Shown here piece by piece: positions 1 to 14,427 of a stretch of DNA of 31,891 nt (positions are counted from its first letter, which is position 1; each line of letters begins with the position of its first letter). This DNA comes from Chrysomallon squamiferum (lineage: Eukaryota; Mollusca; Gastropoda; Neomphalida; Peltospiridae), in the NCBI GenBank assembly GCA_012295275.1, contig CM022675.1, forward strand, positions 1,870,342 to 1,902,232, given 5' to 3'. A model generated the notes under the pieces. It was not told the origin of the DNA and ran no database searches. It saw nothing but the letters and a program-made list of their open reading frames with translations. The position numbers were made by a program, and so were the translations under genes.

Positions 1-192
1 GCACAGGTAAATCTAGACTAAGCTAAAGTAGAATAAAATAGAATAGAAGAGAAGAGAATAAATAAACTATTTTTGTTGTACTGATCCTTTTTTATATTTC
101 CTCTGTGTTAGGCAAATTATGTTTTATTGTTCATCGAATTAAAAGTAACAAATGCAACAAAAATAAAAATAAAATAAAAAATAAAATAATAA

Positions 193-272
<80 letters not shown>

Positions 273-842
273 GTAAGAACATATATTACTTCAGGTGACC
301 AATCTGGCTGAAAGAATGAATAAAAAATAAATTAATAAATAATAAACTTTTCTAGTTGAAATAATCTCACCAAACAAAGAGTATATATTAACAAATACAT
401 TCAAGTATTAATTCTCTGTTCTGTACTGTGATGTTAATTGACTGTTTACACCATTCGTCTGAAAATACAATTTCGTGTCATCTCGTAATCCCCGCTACGA
501 TAAGATGTGTTTTCTTTACTCTGTAATCAAACATCAGAAGATCTAATTATGACAACACTTTATTTATTGTCGTGTTGTTAACTGACTCTTTACATGAAAT
601 GTCTGGAATCTCTCAGAGACAGTGTGTTTATTAACTTATGTCACTGTATCATTTTTACTCTGTGCTTTTAGAAGGAAAAAAAATACAATGAGAAAAGAAG
701 TTATAGAGAAGTATATATTACCATATATTCACTGGTCCAAAATGAATCTTAGTATTAGCATTAGTGTTAGTATCAGCAGTAGTTGTGGTAGGAGTGGTAG
801 TAGTAGTAGCAGTAATGGTAGCAGCAGTGTGTATATAATATT
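1..842. repeat. Left copy of a direct duplication
   Basis: This block reappears in the same orientation at 2367-3111, starting with the same GCACAGGTAAA..CTAG..CTAAGCTAAAGTA pattern and continuing through the segment near 430-560 that is almost unchanged at 2700-2830. It may begin before the window. It contains an (AAT)n tract at about 193-272 that the other copy lacks. A short open frame at 622-855 is built from serine-coding simple sequence and is not credible as a gene. Confidence 0.8.
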
Positions 843-2347
<1,505 letters not shown>

Positions 2348-2366
2348 TAATCTAAATATATAAAAA

Positions 2367-3111
2367 GCACAGGTAAACCTAGTCTAAGCTAAAGTACAAT
2401 AAAATGGAATAGAGGAGAAGATATAAATAACCTGTTTTAATTGTAGTGAGGTTTTTTATGTTTCTTCTGTGTTAGGCAAACTATGTTTTAATTTTTCATC
2501 AAACTAAAAGTAATAAAGTGCAACAAAAATAAAATAAAATAAAATAAAATAATAAATACAAATATATTACTCACTAATGTGGCTGAAACAATGTGTAAAA
2601 ATAAATTCATAAATAATAAACTGTTCTACTTGAAATAATATCACAAAACAAAGATTACATGTTAACAGATACATTCAAGTATTAATTCTTTGTTCTGTAC
2701 TGTGATGTTAATTGACTGTTTACACCATTCGTCTGAAAATACAATTTCGTGTCATCTCGTAATCCCCGCTACGATAAGATGTGTTTTCTTTACTCTGTAA
2801 TCAAACATCAGAAGATCTAATTATGACAAAACTGTATTTATTGTCGTGTTGTTAACTGACTCTTTACATGAAATGTCTGGAAGCTCTCAGAGACAGTCTG
2901 TGTATTAACTTATGTCACTGTATCATTCGTACTCTGCACTTTTAGAAAGAAAACAATGAGAAAAGACGATACAGAGAAGTATATATTATCACATATTCAC
3001 TGGTCCAAAATGAGTCTTAGTATTAGCATTACTGTTAGTGTATCAGTAGTAGTTGTAGTTGTAGTGGTAGTAGTAGCAGCAGTAATTGTAGCAGCAGTGT
3101 GCACATAATGT
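2367..3111. repeat. Right copy of a direct duplication
   Basis: This is the second copy of the block at 1-842, same orientation, offset about 2.3 kb. The best-conserved part is about 2680-2890. The copies part after a shared GCAGCAGTGTG motif at 829 and 3094. Confidence 0.8.
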
Positions 3112-3239
3112 ATATTTCATGACGTATCACAGATACAGAATATAAAGTAAGTGTACTTATATATTTATTGAAGTACCATACAAATAAGAATATTTAAAGT
3201 GTACTTATACATTTATTGAAGTAACATACGTACACACCA

Positions 3240-3271
<32 letters not shown>

Positions 3272-4337
3272 GGAAATGCGAGTTGAACGTACACATATAT
3301 AGAAAGATGAACTGCACGTACCTTGTTTAATTTAAAACTCAAAGTAAACCGTTTTCCTCGCTTACACTATGTGATGTGTTTGGAAAGAAATGTAAAAATG
3401 TGTATTAAGATGAGCTTTTCACTATTTATGTGATAAGAAAGTAAAGATGGTTTCAATGTATCAAAACATTTTTGTTTCTTTCTTGTATGGCTGACTTCTT
3501 CGTCACTTTTATGACGAAGAAAATCACGAGAATAAATTATTTGTATGATAAAAGAGATAAGCGAGCTAAAACGAACGCTGTCCTAAATTTAGTGTCAAAC
3601 CAGTTGATAACATTTTGTTCACAAACTTGTCTGGTAGTTTTAAACGCGTTTAAATGCACGTACGTCGATCATTTAGTGTTTTCTAGCTGTATTCCTTTAA
3701 AAAATTAGATATGTATATATCTTAAAGATGTAACAGTCATATTTAAATCTTACAATTGTTGTGTTATTTAATTTGATAAATTACGTGTTTATTTAGTGTT
3801 GTGTAAGTGACAATTCGAAGATTAACTCATCTGTTTTTAAAGATAAATTTGAAAGGTTTTATTTAATTGCTAATTTATTTCTGACTGAGTGGAATTCATA
3901 TATTTATCTCATATTCTAATTTTGAATAAGTGAGAACGATGCTTATTCACAATACTAAAACAGAAATGCAGCTAAACAAACACACACGCACATAGACGCA
4001 CACAAAGCTGATATATATATATATATGTATGCATGTATGTATAGTAATAAAATCTTAATGATAGAGATAACGACTGGCGACGTGTCGAGGATAACCTGTT
4101 TGTGTTCGTAGAATAAAAGGTACAAGAACCGAGGTATTACGCACAATTTTACGTATAATATACGGAAATCTTACACAAAATTGCATGTATAGTATACATG
4201 GGCGACAACCCTCATACAAGCTAAGTGATTTCAACAGAACTCCAACATAACATTTATATAATGACATGGGGCATGTCTCTAAACAAACAAATAAATAAAT
4301 AAATACAAATACTACTACTACTATTATTACTGCTACA

Positions 4338-4371
<34 letters not shown>

Positions 4372-5185
4372 ATAATAATAATAATAATAAAAATGAATAA
4401 GTAAATAAATAAATTAATAAATAATTAAATAATGTAAAAAAAGAAAAGAAATAGGTATACACGCAGATAGAGGAACACGTATAACGAGAGACACACAGAT
4501 AGACACTCAGATATAAGGAAGGATAGAAGGAGACATGGACAAATTATACTGGTTGGTAGATAGCTAGATAAACACAGATAGATATATGTATAGACAGGTG
4601 GATATATAGACTGGTACATATATAAATGCATGTAGAAATACGTACATTATTATGTCAACTATTATTAATACTGCAACGTATTTGTCTAGTATTAATCTTG
4701 TTCTATTACTGGTACAACAGTCTATCTTCTATTACTTCAGTTACTAATGCATTTATTACAACTACTATTTTTACTGTTATACCTACTACATCTATGAATG
4801 CTGCTGTCATTACTTCTACTCCTACTACAACTACTAGAGCTAGCACTACTGGATACAGTCATACATGATTAAACAACGACTTAGGAGACGAGTTACCAAA
4901 ATGCAGGCATACAATAAAATATATATTTCTTCCATTTAGATTGATTTTGTTTAAGTGTTTTTCTTTTAGAATGTCGTTTAAGTTCACACTGTATTCACAA
5001 GTATAGGCAGGGTTTTGAGAAACTGGGTAATTTTCATTGAAGCGTATGATATAAAATTGTTGTATGCAAATTTGAATTTCTGTAAAAAGGTGCATGCCTA
5101 TTTTTTATATGTGTATATATGTTTTTAATTATGGTTTTCGTGTATACTGTATGTACGATTTATCATTATCATGAAGATGATAATA
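3112..5185. other. Gene-free AT-rich region
   Basis: No gene is supported. A repeat related in inverted orientation to 23040-23230 lies at about 3240-3440 (shared GAAAGATGAACTGCACGTACC word), preceded by (CA)n at about 3238-3264. A 78-codon open frame at 3472-3708 has ordinary amino-acid composition but matches no family I recognise. Trinucleotide-rich simple sequence lies at 4310-4390 and about 4640-4860. Confidence 0.5.
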
Positions 5186-5898
5186 CAGTATTCCCTCGCT
5201 ATTCGCGGGGGTTACGTTCTTTACCCCCCCCCCCGCGAATAGCGAAAAACCGCGAATATTGGATGCAGTTTTAAAACGTCTATTATGAGATTATATACGA
5301 TACTAAATGCTTCCCAAACACTTTCTAAAGACACTCTTACTCATCAATACAGTAATAATGTAGTAATATTGCATGCAGTTATGTAGTAATGTAGTAATGA
5401 TAATGTAAACACATTTTAATTTTGTACTGAAACAATATTTTAATCAGAAAGAAACGTAAGTACAGGAGGACAGTAACACCGCATAGCATAGTTACCCATA
5501 CTGTATTACTGTACCGTAAAGTCATTTTCTATGCGTACAACATATGTATTAGAATTGACAGAAAGTGGAACAAATTTAAAGGCAAACAGACAGATAAATA
5601 CAGTACGCACAGTTCAGGTAATAATAATACAGTTCAGTAATAATATGCAGTCAGCCAATAGCAGCCAGCCATTGTTCGATGAAGACGTCAATCGATAAAA
5701 ACTGCTCGAGAGAGTAAATACAGACATACCCTCGAAAAATCTCTATGACCTACAAAAACCCGGTTTACCGAGCATTTGTTTTTATGACGTTATGACGCTA
5801 GCCTGGTATACCAGCATGCGATGCGATAGGGTTAAGAGCCTAACCCGCGAATATGCGGGGCCGCGAATGGGGAACCGCAAACAGGTGAGGGTATACTG
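5186..5898. mobile_element. Non-autonomous TA-flanked DNA transposon (Tc1/mariner-pogo-like MITE)
   Basis: The left end reads CAGTATTCCCTCGC and the right end, reverse-complemented, reads CAGTATACCCTCACC, giving matching terminal inverted repeats. Both ends are bordered by TA (5184-5185 and 5899-5900), the target-site duplication of Tc1/mariner-superfamily elements. Sub-terminal GCGAATA/CGCGG words recur inside both ends, as in pogo/Tigger-type elements. At 713 bp without a transposase frame it would be mobilised in trans. Family placement is inference from the ends. Confidence 0.75.
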
Positions 5899-5900
5899 TA

Positions 5901-6334
5901 TATCAAGTTATGCATGTCCATAAGTATGTATGTATGTTGATATGTAAATATGTGTGTATGTCCATTATTTCATATGGTGTTAGCATAATAAAAATAGATT
6001 TAAAATAAATGAAATATAAAATAAACATACTGGGAATAAACAGATATGAGCTTTTCCGATGCTGACAAAAATCAAAATATAAACCAGTAATTATAAAGAA
6101 AAATAAAATTATAATAAGAAAGTAAATTAAAATGTATAATGCTAAATACTTAAATTAAATGCATCCAATACATCAGTTTAGTTATTTAATAACAAACAAC
6201 ATAGTTATTGCAACAGAAATATGTATATATATGTAGCATTTTCATAGAACTAGAGTTTAATACTATAAAACAAATTACTTTATTTAAAATATCAACATCT
6301 TAGTGTTAATGTGGTTGTTTTGACTGTTGATTTA
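5901..6334. other. Gene-free AT-rich spacer
   Basis: No coding, RNA or repeat feature is apparent beyond general A/T richness. Confidence 0.5.
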
Positions 6335-6703
6335 TTTACAGCTAGACTGGTACATAACACAGTTGATATGATTTGTTTACAGCTAGACTGGTACATAACA
6401 CAGGTGATATGATTTGTTTACAGCTAGACTGGTACATAACACAGTTGATATGATTTGTTTACAGCTAGACAGGTACATAACACAGTTGATATGATTTGCT
6501 TACAGCTAGATTGGTACCCAGCATTGTCAGCCAGATTTATTTACAGCTAGACAAGTACATAATACAGTTGATATGATTTGTTTACAGCTAGATTGGTACA
6601 CACCATTGTCAGCCAGATTTATTTACAGCTAGACAGGTACATAACACAGTTGATATGATCTATTTACAGCTAGACTGGTACATAACACAGTTGAAATGAA
6701 CAT
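6335..6703. repeat. 41-bp tandem minisatellite, nine units
   Basis: Each unit begins TTTACAGCTAGA (CTTACAGCTAGA in one) and starts occur at 6335, 6376, 6417, 6458, 6499, 6540, 6581, 6622 and 6663, an exact 41-bp spacing. Two unit types are visible: type A continues TGGTACATAACACAGTTGAT, type B TGGTAC then CATTGTCAGCCAGA. The fifth and seventh units are type B, so an 82-bp B-A pair is repeated. Confidence 0.95.
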
Positions 6704-7149
<446 letters not shown>

Positions 7150-7535
7150 TTTGAACACGTTATACACGTATACTATGTTACTCCGGTCACGTAACTCCCC
7201 TGTATATGTTATTATATTTCGATAATGATTAAATGATTTGATATTATTTAGTTAAAATAGCCATAATATTACAGTGTTACCTATAAATGGGAATTACATG
7301 TTTTGTTATACTAAAAATAACAGTAGTATATCTATCTGTACGCGTACACCCATACAAACATTTTTTTATTGTTTTTCTGTTTAATCGGACAATTTTGGGG
7401 TGGGAAGGTTATTACGTTTTCCCCTGGATTTGATTTGTGGTTCTTTATTAAATCTTTAATACTATCACATGATGTCGGCAAGATCTATAAAAATAGCCAT
7501 ATTAATTTAAACGAATAAATACAAACATAATAATA

Positions 7536-7559
7536 TAAATAAATAAATAAATAAATATG

Positions 7560-7590
<31 letters not shown>

Positions 7591-7655
7591 ATAGATAAAT
7601 AAATAAATAAATAAATAAATAAATGAATTGATAAATAGATAAATAAATAAATAAA
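7536..7655. repeat. (AAAT)n microsatellite
   Basis: A near-perfect tetranucleotide run with occasional G substitutions. Confidence 0.9.
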
Positions 7656-7854
7656 TAAACAGAAACTGAAATTAAAATTACAAAGGCTGAAGTAGTTTTG
7701 TCTAGAGCTGCATTAGACGTGGACTGTGAGTGCTGGGTGGAGCACAGACAGATTTCATCTACTAGTAATTTTGTGCTTTGCTAAAATGTCCACTATTGTT
7801 TAATTTAACTTCCTGTCTCATAATGACAGGATCTGTAAGGGAAAAGTGTAGGCA

Positions 7855-7966
7855 CAAACACACACACATACACACAAACACACACACATACACAAACACA
7901 CACACATACACAAACACACACACATACACAAACACACACACATACACACAAACACACACACATACA

Positions 7967-8008
<42 letters not shown>

Positions 8009-8027
8009 TACGCACACACACAACAAC
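7855..8027. repeat. (CA)n microsatellite with nested short repeats
   Basis: A CA-rich array in which CACACATACACAAA-like segments recur every 18-22 bp before ending in pure (CA)n at about 7972-8005. Open frames on both strands here are Thr/His or Cys/Val simple-sequence artefacts. Confidence 0.9.
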
Positions 8028-9599
8028 ATGACACAACAGAAACATTGTAGGAAGGAACGAAGTTATCTCCATTTTTTATTTTTTATTTTTTTTGGTCTAA
8101 TTTCTCTTTGTAAAAGAGAGATACTGGCTGTAAATGACACAAAGGTTAGTTAGAAGGAACGAATCTGTCTCTTTCTTGTTTTTACTTTTCGGGACATTTT
8201 TATCAATTTCTATAATTCCGGCTGGTGAAAGAGAATTACTGGCAATAAATATCACAGAATGATGAACTAAATCATATTTAAATGTTTGTACATAGTTAAA
8301 ATGACCTACTACTACTGTTATTATTATTAAGTTGTTTCTTGTCTTTTCCTGCTTGTTCTGTCTTTTTTCTCCTCTCTGATGTGTTTCTGAATTCACGTAT
8401 TCGTTCACTGATGACATCCATACTGAAAACTCTTCTCGAAGTGAAGCTTATTTTGGTGAATGGCAATATTTAATGGCAATATTTAATCATTAGAAAATTA
8501 TTGTTTGTACTAAATGAATTCAAGATCAAAACTAAAAGAAAGAGAAAAGTGATAAATAGATTTTGTAAAATGAGCATGAACTGGTAACGGTATGGTAAAA
8601 TGTGGGCAACCACTCTTCACATTAAATATTTCTAAGAACACTGACATTTCCCCTTAGATATTAACATCAAGATACAGAAGTGAGTAGACAAGATGCACCA
8701 AGTTAAACGGATAGGACAGTACTGTGTGAGAAAACACAATAGAATCGCTGACAAATAGAGATTTCTTGCAGTCCGGATTGTCGACTGGTCGCGCTTTCAC
8801 ACGATATCGTTTCTGCCAAATGTCGCTGTGGTTATTCTTTTTCAAAACGTCGTCGTTTCTCCAGTGATTTCAAGAGACAGTGTTGTAATGGAAATGAGAA
8901 ATGAAAGTTTTGTTTCGCCTATGACATCAACAATTATATTAGAAAAACCAAACTTAATAATAATAATAATAAGAAGAAGAAGAACAACAACAACAATAGC
9001 AACAACAGCAGCAACAACAACAACAAAGGAAAAAAACAACAACATATAAAACTAAATCATTATTAAAATAACCGATGCAGCACAAACGAAAAAAAACACA
9101 AAAAGGTAATCAAATGAAAAATAATAGAAAAAAAAAAAAAAATACAAACAATAGACGTGTGAGTTGAATTAATTTCATAATGTCATAATTTCAACAAGAT
9201 CCTACATCTCAGAAATGTCAGCATCAACATTCGAAAGCTTCAATTTATACGACACCCCGAATCCACGAAACCCCATAAAATACAAATGAGAAGACAATAA
9301 ATAGTGATAAACAAGAAGTCTAAAACAGTGAGGTAGTTTGTTGTCTAACGTAGAGTAATGATAACAATTATATGTACATCAAATTATATCCAAGTAATAT
9401 TTATAGCTTATTAAAGAAAACAAATTACAACAAAATCATTTCTAAAAGCATTTATTAAACCCGTTGAAAATATAATTAAACACAAAATAATCATTGTTAT
9501 AATAATAAAGAAAGCAAAAAATATATCTTTCGAAAAAATACAGATGCAAGCTTTACTAGCAGCAGAAGAAGCAAGAAAATTAAGTAATACTAATACCAT
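8028..9599. other. Gene-free region downstream of the minus-strand gene
   Basis: No gene is supported. Open frames of 106 codons (8097-8417, minus) and 63 codons (8654-8845, minus) lack any recognisable domain and are of chance length in AT-rich DNA. AAT/AAC simple sequence lies at 8955-9035. A TTTATT hexamer at 9451-9456 and TTTAAT at 9962-9967 (AATAAA and ATTAAA on the minus strand) are possible polyadenylation signals for the gene ending at 10129, but cannot be distinguished from background. Confidence 0.45.
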
Positions 9600-9603
9600 T
9601 ACG

Positions 9604-9644
<41 letters not shown>

Positions 9645-9688
9645 CATAATCATCATAAAAATAACAACAATATTAACAATAACAATAA

Positions 9689-9726
<38 letters not shown>

Positions 9727-9744
9727 TATATAATAATAATAATA
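9604..9744. repeat. (AAT)n-rich microsatellite block
   Basis: Two AAT runs (about 9604-9645 and 9690-9725) joined by AAC/ATC-rich sequence, with a second short AAT run after TATATA. Confidence 0.9.
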
Positions 9745-10128
9745 ACGAAGTAAAATAAAAATAAAATAGAAGTGAACAACTAAACTACGAAACGAAAAAC
9801 AACAAATAAAATAAACAAATAAACAAATTAATGAAGGAGCAATTGAAGGAGCAAAACCAAAAGTGAGAGAAAATTACATCTGAACAGTTAGAATTTGTGT
9901 TCGTTGCCATTCAAAGAAATGTTCATCAAAATAATCACTGTTACCCCTTAAACCAGAGAAATTTAATTGCAAGCAAACAAATTAATCAAAAAGTCAGTAT
10001 ATAAACAAAGCAAATAAATAAATAAATAAATAAATAAAAATTGCGAAAAAAATGATAAAAATAATCAAAAAGGGATAATTACTGAAAATCTTTGCTTCTA
10101 CAGTAACATGAAATGTTTCTCAAGTTAA

Positions 10129-10316
10129 TTAAATCTGGTGTTTGTTGAAATCTTCCTTCTTCAGACTGGACTTTTTCTTCCTCAGGAAGACGACCACCAC
10201 AATCCCAATGACAAGTGAGAAGATGATCACCATGACAACACAGAGAACAATCAGAATCGTGGTACTGACATTAACTTGATCAGATCCTTGCTTTTCAGCT
10301 GGTTTCTGTGAAATAC
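10129..10316 (-). CDS. Last exon: transmembrane helix and cytoplasmic tail
   Basis: Sixty-two codons plus stop. After a polar stretch ending SDQVNVSTT comes a hydrophobic segment of about 27 residues (from ILIVLCVV to VVVVFL), stopped by RKKK and followed by a 17-residue Lys-rich tail ending KHQI. This predicts a type I membrane protein. No ITAM/ITIM tyrosine motif is seen in the tail. Acceptor CTAG is at 10317-10320; the stop codon occupies 10129-10131. Confidence 0.92.
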
Positions 10317-12266
10317 CTAGAATGAAGGAAGTTTTTTTTAAATGTCAGATGTTTCTTTTCTTTCACACAACTAATATATGATAAATAAAGTCTGCATTTA
10401 ACTGTTGATTTAAACTGACGAAACTAACCATAAAGGTTATTTACGTAAAAGACAATAATGTTACAAATCTAACATAAACTCACTTGGTATTTGATTTCCA
10501 TCCATCACGTCCAGAACAATATATGTCTTTCTGACAAGTTCATCAGACATTTCAGCAGATCTTCTTTTTCTTCCAAACCCTTCCTTGCCATTGCAGTCCA
10601 CCTGAATTGAAAGTTTGTATGTTTGTTTTTGTTTGTTTGTTTGTTTATGTATTTACTACTTACTTTCTTACTTAATGGTTGGCTGGTTCGTTTAAATTTT
10701 ATAAAAATATATATTAATATATTTATTACTTATGTAATATATTAATTACTCAGTAAATAGAAGCAGAGGTAGTAGTAATAGTTTTAGTATTAGTAGTACT
10801 ACTAGTAGTAAGATAGTCATAATGAAAATAAAAATGATAATCAAATGAAATGATGAGAAAATAATCAAAAAGAAATTTGAAAGAAACATTTCATTCTTTT
10901 TTTTTCTTCTGTATAGTCTTTTAATATAAGAATGTTTTACACATTATTCAAGAACAATAAGAGAAAGTGACATGAAAACAGCGGCTTTTGAAACAACCAA
11001 CTTTCAGACTGTATCTTAAATATAGACTAATACAGGATTTTACCAGTTTAATTCTATGTTATATTAATTCATAAATAAATAAAGATAGAAAGAAAGAAAG
11101 AAAGAAAAAATAATAATTATAACCATACATTTTACTTTCCTAGCATGCGTATGTTAGCTTTAAGTGTGTTTGTTAGTTGTATTTATACAACTTCGTCTTT
11201 GTTATTTCATACAAACCAAATTGTTTTGTCTGTTATTTGATCAGCTTTGTCTGGTATTAAATTGACTATCAGCTACCGTTTTTAGTCTTTGTTTCTAAAA
11301 CTGACACTTTGTTAGATTTACATTTCAGGGGAGATAAACTTTAACAAGCCTGACTTACAGAAACTATCTGAAGGAAACTGAGCGAATTATTATTGAAACA
11401 ATTTTTTACAAATTCTTTAAGAACAATACGGAAAAGTATTTAAGAAATGAATAGCTTTGGAAAGTAGCAATTTTCAAGTCGTAACTTAATATTTAAATAT
11501 ATTTCTTCCTTCGTATAAGATTTTACCAGTTTCAAACTATCATTTATTTAAATATATTCCTAATACTGTCCATTGCTAAAATAGAGTAACAAATGTGTTC
11601 ACTTTTATCACTAATAATCATCTAGACAACATCATTCTGTGATGTGCATATTTTAAGCTGACAAAATAAAACACATAAAATAAAATTACCTAGAACTAAT
11701 AGAAGAAAATGATAACACTTACAGGGTCGCACTGAGTTTTTTGATCTGGAGGACAAACTTTGACAGAACATTCTGTAGAGACTGCATTGTTTTTGTTAAA
11801 GGTGAAAGCCTTCAACTTGAATGTGACGTTGTTTCCCGATCTTTCAGGTTCCTGTATCATCAGTTTACCGATCTCAGACGATGGACAGCTGAATAAATAA
11901 AGAGTATAAGATAAAATAGCCTTTCTCTTTAGTTTTCTCGATCTGAATAAACTATAAGTGTTTTAAAAGGAGATTCACTTAATCTAATTATTAGAAGCTA
12001 TAAAGTTATATATTTTTCAAAAAATAATACGAGGTGATTGTAAATATTTTCAAAAGAATTATTCTGCAGTTGGAGTGTCTATCCAGAGGTCATTAATTTA
12101 CGTAACATATTTATTTGAATCTAGAATGAATCTTGCTAGCTGAAGTGAAAAAGGAAAGAAAATAATATATATATATTTTTTTAAATAATAATAATGTTAA
12201 TAATATAACGAAAAAAAATATACATAAAATAATAACAACAACAACAACAACAACCACAACAACAAC

Positions 12267-12320
<54 letters not shown>

Positions 12321-12327
12321 TATAATA

Positions 12328-12369
<42 letters not shown>

Positions 12370-13167
12370 TTCAGTATTCTCTAGTGCTTCTCGGAAGCGA
12401 TTAAAAATCCATGTTTATGAGTTCTGGGCTAAACAAGTATAAGTGTATAAAAAATGTCAACATGTTTTATTTACCTGTCTTCAATGATTTTCAGAGTTTC
12501 CCTATCTTCTCCAGTTTTCTGATTATCAGCAGTACATGATTCCAGCCTGAGAGTTCCTGAGTTTGCTTCAGGCTCTGTTTGAAAGTATTACAATATTTGC
12601 GTTTACAGATGTTGCTATCTCCAGCAAAATTATATTTTGACTAGCAGTTATAATGAAGATTATGCTAAGTGATGGGAATTAAATGTCATGTTTACTAGTA
12701 ATTTTATTTCCGTTATCAGAAGCGTTAAAAGTGAATAACTGTTGATAATAACCACAGAAATTCAGAGGCAAACATTTCGTCCTGGAAAGAACACTGTAAC
12801 ATTCGTCTAGAAATGTGTGGATGATAATAATACTGATAATAATTGAATTAAACTGTACTTAAAAATGGAAGACAAATTCTGGAAGGAAAAGTCATGTAAT
12901 ATAATATGAAATGTGTACCTGTGTCTGTATTTATTTATTTATTTATTTATTTACTTACTTACACATAACATTTTGTTTTCAACATTGGTAAAATTAATAC
13001 AATGCTAATAAATGCTGTGTGTAGATAAATACTTTTTAAGATGTTAAATATTTTCTCTTCATTTCATAGATTTGGCGTGCAGCTCATAAGAATTACTTTT
13101 AAGTTGCTAATGATAAAATTCAATGAAAGGTCAACATTCTAATAATAATAATAACAATAATAATAAT

Positions 13168-13203
<36 letters not shown>

Positions 13204-14333
13204 AATTATTATTATTGTTATTATTACTATTATTATTACGTCTATTGCCCTGGCTAGTGTTTTTTTTTTTTTTTTTTTTTTTATCATTTATCTATTAACG
13301 TTGTTTTTTCTCGAAAAACGAAAATGCTATAATTTCAATGTTCTAAATTTATTGATAATTTTTGAGTTTCTTTCTGATATTTTGTAAATAATAGCATTAT
13401 AAATAACAGGTGATAAAAGACATAAAACTAGTGAAATTTAAAGAATAATCATTCACAGTTGTTTAGTGTCACCTGCACATCTCACACCAGCATCTTCTTC
13501 ATGGCTACACCAAAAGTCGTCCCACTGAAACCTGCATTGTTCAAAACTGGTTTCATTTCCCAAACAGTGTACGTACTGCAGAAAGATAGGTCCTGATCCT
13601 GCACCATAGTAGGCTTTCTCAACAGCTGTAGCATTTGAACTGTAAAACAGGCAATGAGTCACTGGCAAGTATGTTTGTTTACTATCATAGTCTTATAATA
13701 ACCGTTGTTGGTAATGTCATAATAGAGAGCTGCTATAGAAACAAGAATTATTAACCTACGTAAGGAAAACGATTACGTTGTAGCGTCTAGCTATCGTAAT
13801 AATCATTACTAATAACCTACAATGTGTATCAAACAATTGTTACAGTGTTAATCATTAATAATTACTAAGCGAAGCAAAGAAGAGTAAAATATAAAATAAA
13901 AATAGAAACAGAAAAAAAAGAAAGAGAAAAGAAAAAAACAGAATTGTAATAAAAATAATTTTAAGAAAGTAAGACGGCTATTAGTAACACTCACTATTAC
14001 ATCTACAATAATCGTTGTTAATAATCTTACAGCGCTGTAGTAAACAGCTGCTACAAAATCATTATTAATAACTTACTTAGTGAAACCCAGCATTCTGCAG
14101 TAAACATGTTATAATAATCATTATTAATAACTTACTTAGTGAAACCCAGCATTCTGCAGTAAACAGCTGCGTTGTAATCAGTATGATAGTCATCACAGAC
14201 TGTGCCCCACATTCCAAGATATTTAATCTCTACTCGACCTTCTCGTTCTGAACTGCCTCCAACCAGACGAATCTCAATTTCTGGGTTATCTTCTAAGAAA
14301 ACAATAATAAAAAAATAAAAAAAAAACCATAAC

Positions 14334-14427
<94 letters not shown>

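Noticed and set aside
3472-3708. A 78-codon plus-strand open frame of ordinary composition
   Set aside because: No domain, signal peptide, splice context or paralogue support; its length is expected by chance in this much AT-rich DNA.
8097-8845. Two minus-strand open frames of 106 and 63 codons
   Set aside because: No family resemblance, no conserved copy in the other half of the window, and no splice links.
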